A DNA stretch of 64,000 bases from Sporisorium sorghi (Eukaryota; Basidiomycota; Ustilaginomycetes; Ustilaginales; Ustilaginaceae). Location of the stretch: assembly GCA_023212695.1 (NCBI GenBank), contig JALCCG010000093.1, forward strand, positions 1 through 64,000. The letters are read 5' to 3'. Shown here one piece after another: positions 58,565-64,000 of the stretch (position 1 is the first letter of the stretch; each line of letters begins with the position of its first letter). Both the position numbers and the translations under genes were made by a program. The notes under the pieces were generated by a model. That model was not told the DNA's origin. It saw only the letters and a program-made list of their open reading frames with translations, and did not search any database.

Positions 58565-59628
58565 TCAGTCTCGCCACGCAACGGACAAGATCGTCATGAC
58601 ACTGGCACTCGAAGCATGTGTTGAAGGAGGCGAGAAAGCACTAGCCGCAGTCGAGGTCGAAGCAGCAGCCGGAGTGGAAGCAACGACGGGATTCGGAGCA
58701 GCAGTTGGGCTCGGAGAAAGAGCTGGGTTCGACTCGTTCCTCTGCGAAAGCTTATCAAACGTGCACCACGTTTTCGGAGCTGCATCCTGCCTGCCACTTC
58801 CTAAGGCTTCCACCTGCTTGATGAAAAAGGGCTGGCTGACTTCAGCGATGTTGTGGCCAGTGCTGAACATGATGACCTGGCCACAGAACACGGCTTCGCC
58901 AGCGACGTTGCTGACCTGATAGAATCGTGCAAAGGCAGCTTGAAGTCCGTGATCCTCCTTGCTCGGCGCTTTCAAGGAAGAGTATTGATCGTGGAAGGCT
59001 TTGATGAACGATTCGCGAGCCATTGCCGTTCCGTTGCTGAAGGTCGAGATGTGAAGTTCGTCGAACCAGTGGCCCTTCATCAAGAATGTCATGGGCTTTC
59101 CCTCCACGATCGGCGGTGCCCTCCAGAGTCTTACTAGACCGACCTTAGTCAAACCAGAAACGAAGACCTTCTTCCCATCAAAATGAACTAAAGGCTGTGG
59201 AATTGTGTTGCTGAATGCGGCGACTTATAGCCAAGATGATGTTATTTTGCAGTTGTTCCGGGTAGTCGTTCGCATCAGTGGTCGAACCACAGTCTGCCAT
59301 CATCACGTGCATACCTGGCTCCCTAGACCAAGGAACGCTCGAGTCCACCAGGTAGCTTGCTACGATGGGAACTCTCTTAGCCTCTGCACCACAAATGTGC
59401 TCCCACCAACGGCTTAGCTGAAGAACGCCATTGGGCGAAGCGCCAAAGACAGGAACATTCGTTTCGACAGCAACGGTATCGTCGAGCTTGATGGCTTGTC
59501 CGCCGGAATCGGTCTAGAAAACATCCATGTCAGAAGCGAAGCCCGAATTCTTCGCAACGTAGGATCATATTCGTACTTACTGTCACTGAGTTCGGGGTAG
59601 GAGGTGCAACTGTTTCGGCGGCGGTCAT
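58565..59628 (-). pseudogene. YLLD-PW family gene, minus strand, with a frameshift
   Basis: Exon 1 is 59581-59628 (16 codons, M-T-A-A-E-T-V); intron 59514-59580 (GTAAGT...TCTAG, 67 bp, phase 0). Exon 2 has S-R-W-W-E-H, S-Y-L-V-D-S-S-V-P-W-S and M-H-V-M, then near 59205 the frame breaks: Q-P-L-V-H-F-D-G-K-K-V, L-W-R-A-P-P, M-K-G-H-W-F and F-Y-Q-V-S-N-V-A-G-E-A-V-F-C-G-Q follow in another frame to 58565. One base is lost relative to the relative at 60895. The C-terminal 60 residues are Ala/Ser/Thr-rich repeats not found in relatives. Confidence 0.66.
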
Positions 59629-59986
59629 GTCGGATACGTGCTTTTGGAAGCAGGTTGTAGCAAGATTCGACCGAGGGGAGTGAAAGACCAGCTCGACGGG
59701 CAGTTCGTAGAGAAGAAAGAGAGAGTCCGTCCATCGAGAACTTGGGTTTTGAGGCTGTATGCAGCCCCATGCGCTGGAAAGCTGCAAGGACGCTTTGACC
59801 GCTTTGCACGATAAGCAAGCCTTTTTTTCTGTACAGTCCCATAGTCGCACGGTCCGCCTATCACCTCTTCACAGTCTCACAGTCTCGAGCGTCGCAAAGG
59901 GAAGTGTGAACAGAGTGATCTCAGCTTGATTCGACCGTAAAGAAGCGAGAGAATCACTAGATCCTAGCCCCTCCCGCCGTCGCCAG
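59629..59986. other. Intergenic, 358 bp
   Basis: Promoter of the 59628 copy and 3' flank of the next. Nothing recognised. Confidence 0.4.
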
Positions 59987-60895
59987 TCAGCTGGTCTTGG
60001 AGAACGAAAAACCAGCAACAGGACTCTGCTTCATGAAGAAAGGCTTGTGCACCTGGGGCACATCCACCTCGTTGCTGAACATTAACACTTGACCCGAGAA
60101 GATCGGTCCGCCTGGAACGCCGCTGACCTCGTAGAACCGTGCGTAAGCGAATTGCAAGCCTCTGTCGCTGGACGGAGCTGCAACTTGAGGCGCAAACTGC
60201 TTCTTAAATGCCTCTACGAAAACGTCCTTCTTCATAGCAGTGCCCTCTTTGAAAGTCGAGATGCGCGGCTTGGTGTAGAAAAGCCCCTTGGAAATGAACT
60301 CCATGGGAGCTCCGCGGAAGAGCGGTGGCGAGCTCCAGAGATGCAGGAGCGCCTGGGTCGTGAGCATGGAAACGTAGACGTGCTGGCCGACGAAATGTAT
60401 AATCGGTTGGATGAGGATGTTGGGCTCCGGTGCTTCGCGAACGCGCTTGAGGACGGCAAGGATGATCTCGTCCTGGACCTCCTCGGTGAAGCTCGTAGCT
60501 CCAAAGATAGACGTTCTGAACTCTTTGCATGGGGTGAGAACATGCTGAAAGCCTTCATTAGACCACGGCACGGATTGGTCGAGAAGGTACTCCTCCGCGT
60601 TCGTTGACAGCTGCTTTCCCTCAGGCAGCATCAATTCCCACCACCGACGGACACGAGGCGTGACCGCATCCTGTTTCGTCAGGTGCACCTTCTTCGCAGG
60701 TGATTCCGTGGCTTCAGATTTGACGCTGCTGTCCTTCAAGGGCTTGATTGGAGCTGGCTTGACGGCGGTCTACAAATAGCAAGATGCAAGAGTGTGAATT
60801 GAGAATGTCGACGTGAAGCACTGTGACGATGGCAAGGGCATACTTACAACCTTGGCGTCAGAGCTTGGCGATGGAGGAGCTTGAATAACGGACAT
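59987..60895 (-). CDS. YLLD-PW leaderless family protein, 276 aa after splicing
   Basis: Exon 1 is 60848-60895 (16 codons, M-S-V-I-Q-A-P-P); intron 60770-60847 (GTAAGT...TTGTAG, 78 bp, phase 0; retention would end at the intron's last codon). Exon 2 59987-60769. Lys/Ala/Pro-rich N-terminus, then R-R-W-W-E-L, E-Y-L-L-D-Q-S-V-P-W-S, Q-H-V-L-T, I-H-F-V-G-Q-H-V, L-W-S-S-P-P-L-F-R-G-A-P-M-E-F-I-S-K-G, and F-Y-E-V-S-G-V-P-G-G-P-I-F-S-G-Q. No signal peptide. Same exon pattern as its broken neighbour, indicating tandem duplication. Confidence 0.75.
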
Positions 60896-62802
60896 GGCTG
60901 AGATAGGGCTTGACGTGTTCAGAAGACGGAGGGACGAGGAGACTGGACGAGTCGCAAAACGGGTTGAAGCGATGATGGAGTCGCTGAAGAAGAGAGGAAA
61001 GAGGCTCAAGGGAAGGTTATGTACGATTTGGAACGCAGCTGAGAAAATCTTTCAACACCTTCGACTGAGCCTTCATTTCATAAACAGCCGCTGAGGGTCA
61101 AAGCTGAGCTTCGCGGCGGCATTGTTTCGAAACCGTCTTTACGCGTCGCGTGCACGTCGTGTTTCCGAATCATTGTCGAGCTCAGGGCGCGCTTCTACGT
61201 GCATGCGAACGCCCCCACAGTCCGAGCGTCTTCCCATCATGTCAGCTTGGGACACACCTTCGCTATCTGGCTTGACAGTGCACGAACATCAGTCTTTTTC
61301 AAGGGGACAACTTGGTAGGATTGGGCATCGAAGAATGAGAGTGAAGAAGGAACAATTCGAGTGAACTAGGACTATTTGCGAGCAAGTGATTGAATTTCGA
61401 AGCGCATCTGAACGAGTTGACAGCGGCGACAACGAGTCGGAGTGGAGTTTGGGGTGATGATTGGAGCTGGAGGAAGTACAAGGATCGAAAGAGGTGTTGG
61501 TCGAAGACGAGCAAGAGGAGAGCATGGACTGGGTGGTTATATACGCAAGAGGATGGGCACCCACGACCGAGCACGAACTCTCCTGGCTTGTGTACCGAAG
61601 GGTGCCTCTGACTTGTTGCTGCATCTCACTTCCGTTCACGAGTCGTCGGGCTCAGACACAGAGAAACCTGCCTTCCATGTCGACTCAGCCTCGAACTTGC
61701 GCGGCTGAGCAGCTGAGCACCTGAACCTTGACCATGGTCTCCGTGATGAAGTGCCTCACGATGTGGTTACCAGGCAACCTTCGGTTCCCCGGTCAAGTCT
61801 CGCACAAGGAGAAGGAGATGAAGAATCGAGCTTGCCGGTCCACCGGCCGGCGAATCAATGTTGCGGCCGGCGAAACCAATGTCGAGAGAGAGTGGAGATC
61901 GTGTGAAGCAGTCATTGTGTAGAGCAGAGATCGTGTGGAGCAGAGAGCGCGGTGGTGCTCACTATGGTGGTGAGAAGCAAGAGACGAGCGTCGACAAAGC
62001 GTAGATGAAGGTGGCTTCCTGGCAGGTGGGGATGTGGAGCACGGCTGTCTCGGACGCTGTCGTCCTCCTGCACGATACAATGTGGCTGTTGACCTCCACT
62101 GTCGACGTAGAGGGCGGAGCCTTGCTGACCTTCGAGCTGCATGGGCGAGATGTGGGCTGATACTGTAGCGGGGGAAAGACAACCGAAATGGCCGGTGCTG
62201 CAAAGCAGAAAGTGTCGCACGCTCATCAACACCATTCAATTCAACGGTGTGCAATCGACGACCGCTAACCACTCTGTGTGGCGTTCCCCTCATCTCGGTT
62301 TTGTGTCGGTCTGAATCCCCACACCTGTCAGCTCCCCAATCAGCACTCGTCACGAGCTTGTCGATTTTCGCAAAAATTTCAACGCGACGCGTCGCGACGA
62401 ACAAAGGGACTCGTTTTCTCTTTTTCGGCTGATCCTTTGACACTCGCAGCTGTCGAAGCGCTGATCAGCGATGCACGGCCATGCGGGCGTGCAGATGGAA
62501 ATGAACCGGTGTGTGTCAAGGGTCTGATCTTGGCGCAAAGTGTCACGATCCTGATCGTGCTTGTCAATGTGTCAGATGGTTGATCCCTCCGTACCAATGT
62601 GTCGTTGGGCTCATCGCGATCATCATCTCATCAGGTATCGTACAGGATGTAGCGGAAGGTGTCGAAGGAGGTCGAAAGACATATAAGCAGGGCAGATGGA
62701 GCGATGGTCGATTCGTCTCTCCAACTCAACACACTCACATACACGCTTTCACACACAAACACGCCCAAACACACCCTCTGCTCGTAGCAAAGCACCGCAA
62801 CA
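60896..62802. other. 1.9 kb intergenic region, right edge of cluster 2
   Basis: No gene. A minus-strand TATATAA near 61531 followed by a CT-rich leader recalls the promoters of the leaderless family, perhaps a promoter relic. ACAAAGGGA, the core of the U. maydis pheromone response element, is at 62401-62409; about 0.5 chance hits are expected in a window this size. TATAAG at 62682-62687 precedes the next gene. Confidence 0.4.
62682..62687 (+). promoter_or_regulatory. TATA box (TATAAG)
   Basis: TATAAG, about 115 bp above the ATG at 62803, followed by a CA-rich leader. Confidence 0.5.
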
Positions 62803-63351
62803 ATGTTCACCAAGACCACTGCCCCACGCTACCCCACTCCCGCTCGCACCGAGCCCCAGGAGCCGATGCTCATCGTGGCACGCACCATCATCGCTGCCGT
62901 GCCCCTCCATCGCCGCACGGCATCCACCTTCTCATCCGCATCCTCTTCGTCCTCTACTTCCGCGACAACGTCCATCTTCGAGGGCGACGAAAAAGCGCCT
63001 CTTGTGCGATCTTCGGTCAAGAAAGCCTCGGCGGCGATCTGCAACTACGGCTCGATGCTCAAGCACAGTCGCACGGAAAGCCGCAAGGCGCAGCTCAAGC
63101 AGTCGATCTCGCGGCCTATCTCGCAAGAGCCGCAGTGGCTCGACGAGGACGCCACGGAACAGGAGCAGGAGAAACAGGCGGAGGAGATGGAGCGCAGCGT
63201 GGGCAGCGTCTACTCGACGCGCACGTGGGGGGGTGAGACGGAGCGCGAGCTGAGCAGGATCGGGGGCCCGTTCGAGTACGACGATGCCGAGACGAGCAGG
63301 AGCTCGACCCAGACTTTTGCATCTAGCGAGAGAAGCTACACTTTCTTCTAG
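62803..63351 (+). CDS. Small hypothetical protein, 182 aa
   Basis: ATG at 62803 within a CA-rich 5' leader typical of fungal genes. No signal peptide; residues 40-56 are Ser/Thr-rich, there is an acidic Glu/Gln-rich stretch near residues 115-130 and a Ser/Thr-rich end (S-S-E-R-S-Y-T-F-F). No domain recognised. Convergent with the gene at the right edge. Confidence 0.6.
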   Translation: MFTKTTAPRYPTPARTEPQEPMLIVARTIIAAVPLHRRTASTFSSASSSSSTSATTSIFEGDEKAPLVRSSVKKASAAICNYGSMLKHSRTESRKAQLKQSISRPISQEPQWLDEDATEQEQEKQAEEMERSVGSVYSTRTWGGETERELSRIGGPFEYDDAETSRSSTQTFASSERSYTFF

Positions 63352-63476
63352 TTGCGCTCACCTTGCTTCTTCTTTACTGTATCATATCACTCGTTTCAGT
63401 AACCACTCTCTCTTATCCCTTCGTGTGGAGTGTGTTGAATGGTATCATGGTATCAAATTCTACAGCCCCCGCGAGT

Positions 63477-64000
63477 CTACACCTTGAGCTTCTCCCTCAA
63501 CCTCGCCAACCCACTCGGCTTCTCCTCTGTATCAGCCTCCTCTCCCGCATCCGCATCATCGTTCGCATCCCTCTTCGAGCCCAGACTCAGCTTCTGCTTC
63601 AACCGGCTAGCCAACGACTCCTTCTTCACCCCCTCCTCCCCACTCCTCGCCTGCGTGCGGTTCTTCTCCCTCTTCTTCCGATCCTGTTTCTTGGACGACT
63701 TGGCCTTGCTCATCACCTTACCATACTTCTCCATCCCCGCGAGCATGAGCAGACTCTTGGAAAGCGTGACGCGATCAAGATCGACCCCAGAGTCCTGCAG
63801 CTTCTTGACAAAGTACCGGAAGTGCGCGGTACCTGCGCGGTAGTGGCCGGACAGCGGGCTGAGGCTGGTCAGCGTGCCGTTGTCGACTTTGAGCAGACCG
63901 GCGGAGAGGACGCGGCCGCCGTAGAGGAAGGACGAGTGCTGGAAGTAACCGGTCTGCTTCAGGCCGACGTAGAGCTCGTGGCGCGAGTTGAAGACGTAGA
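63477..64000 (-). CDS. IQM-like (IQ-motif protein) C-terminal part, 5' end outside the window
   Basis: Partial: the frame enters from the right edge and stops at 63477. It begins Y-V-F-N-S-R-H-E-L-Y-V-G, then Q-T-G-Y-F-Q-H-S-S-F-L-Y-G-G and L-S-P-L-S-G-H-Y-R, the hallmark of the IQM family (plant IQ-motif calmodulin-binding proteins and fungal homologues). The C-terminal 80 residues are highly charged (K-K-Q-D-R-K-K-R-E-K). Any calmodulin-binding IQ motif would lie in the missing part. Exact role in fungi unknown. Confidence 0.75.
   Translation of the reverse strand, partial: YVFNSRHELYVGLKQTGYFQHSSFLYGGRVLSAGLLKVDNGTLTSLSPLSGHYRAGTAHFRYFVKKLQDSGVDLDRVTLSKSLLMLAGMEKYGKVMSKAKSSKKQDRKKREKNRTQARSGEEGVKKESLASRLKQKLSLGSKRDANDDADAGEEADTEEKPSGLARLREKLKV

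Noticed and set aside
1..64000. CRISPR arrays, bacterial operons, ribosome-binding sites
   Set aside because: The DNA is fungal nuclear in character (spliceosomal introns, TATA boxes, eukaryotic families); none of these features was seen.

Overview
The window looks like chromosomal DNA of a basidiomycete smut fungus (Ustilaginaceae-like; species not determined). The evidence is GC-rich DNA, compact mostly intronless genes, short introns (67-94 bp) with GTAAGT/GTGAGT/GTACGT donors, a TOK-type K+ channel, a fungal EF-hand MscS channel, and above all two arrays of small secreted paralogues arranged like smut effector gene clusters.

Cluster 1, minus arm (about 0.1-13.0 kb): a run of small secreted proteins of 160-196 aa. 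Intact copies are at 2717-3271, 3611-4201, 9783-10370, 11391-11876 and 12461-13003. Copies broken by a stop or frameshift are at 97-169, 1401-1931, 5845-6447, 7418-7965 and 8939-9471. Cluster 1, plus arm (14.3-23.6 kb): six larger secreted proteins of about 330-360 aa carrying EFLWPPV and LLGA-FLP motifs; two of them are frame-shifted. A roughly 315 bp inverted-repeat element (13714-14028) sits where transcription direction flips.

Core block (24.0-45.3 kb): TOK-like K+ channel, mitochondrial GTP:AMP phosphotransferase, SDR oxidoreductase, two secreted proteins of unknown function, aldo-keto reductase (with an apparent frameshift), a probable GPI-anchored alpha/beta-hydrolase-like protein, hydroxyacid-oxoacid transhydrogenase (iron-ADH family), EF-hand MscS channel, a single-pass membrane protein, and a membrane-anchored protein whose C-terminal domain resembles the family of cluster 2.

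Cluster 2 (45.9-60.9 kb): small secreted proteins related to those of cluster 1 (46763-51227) are bracketed by a second family without a signal peptide. That family has an RWWE/YWWE box, a Y-L-L-D-x-S-x-P-W box, and usually a tiny first exon followed by a phase-0 intron. The right edge holds one small unknown gene and the 3' part of an IQM-like gene.

Main points: (1) the small secreted proteins of both clusters share one signature, Y-F-x-T-[IV]...L...M-G-L...F-W-K-H, so they are probably one diverged superfamily. (2) About 12 of 29 paralogues are broken, several by a single in-frame stop with a long open tail. (3) TATA boxes lie 77-92 bp upstream of the ATG in eight cluster genes. No rRNA, tRNA or CRISPR array was recognised.
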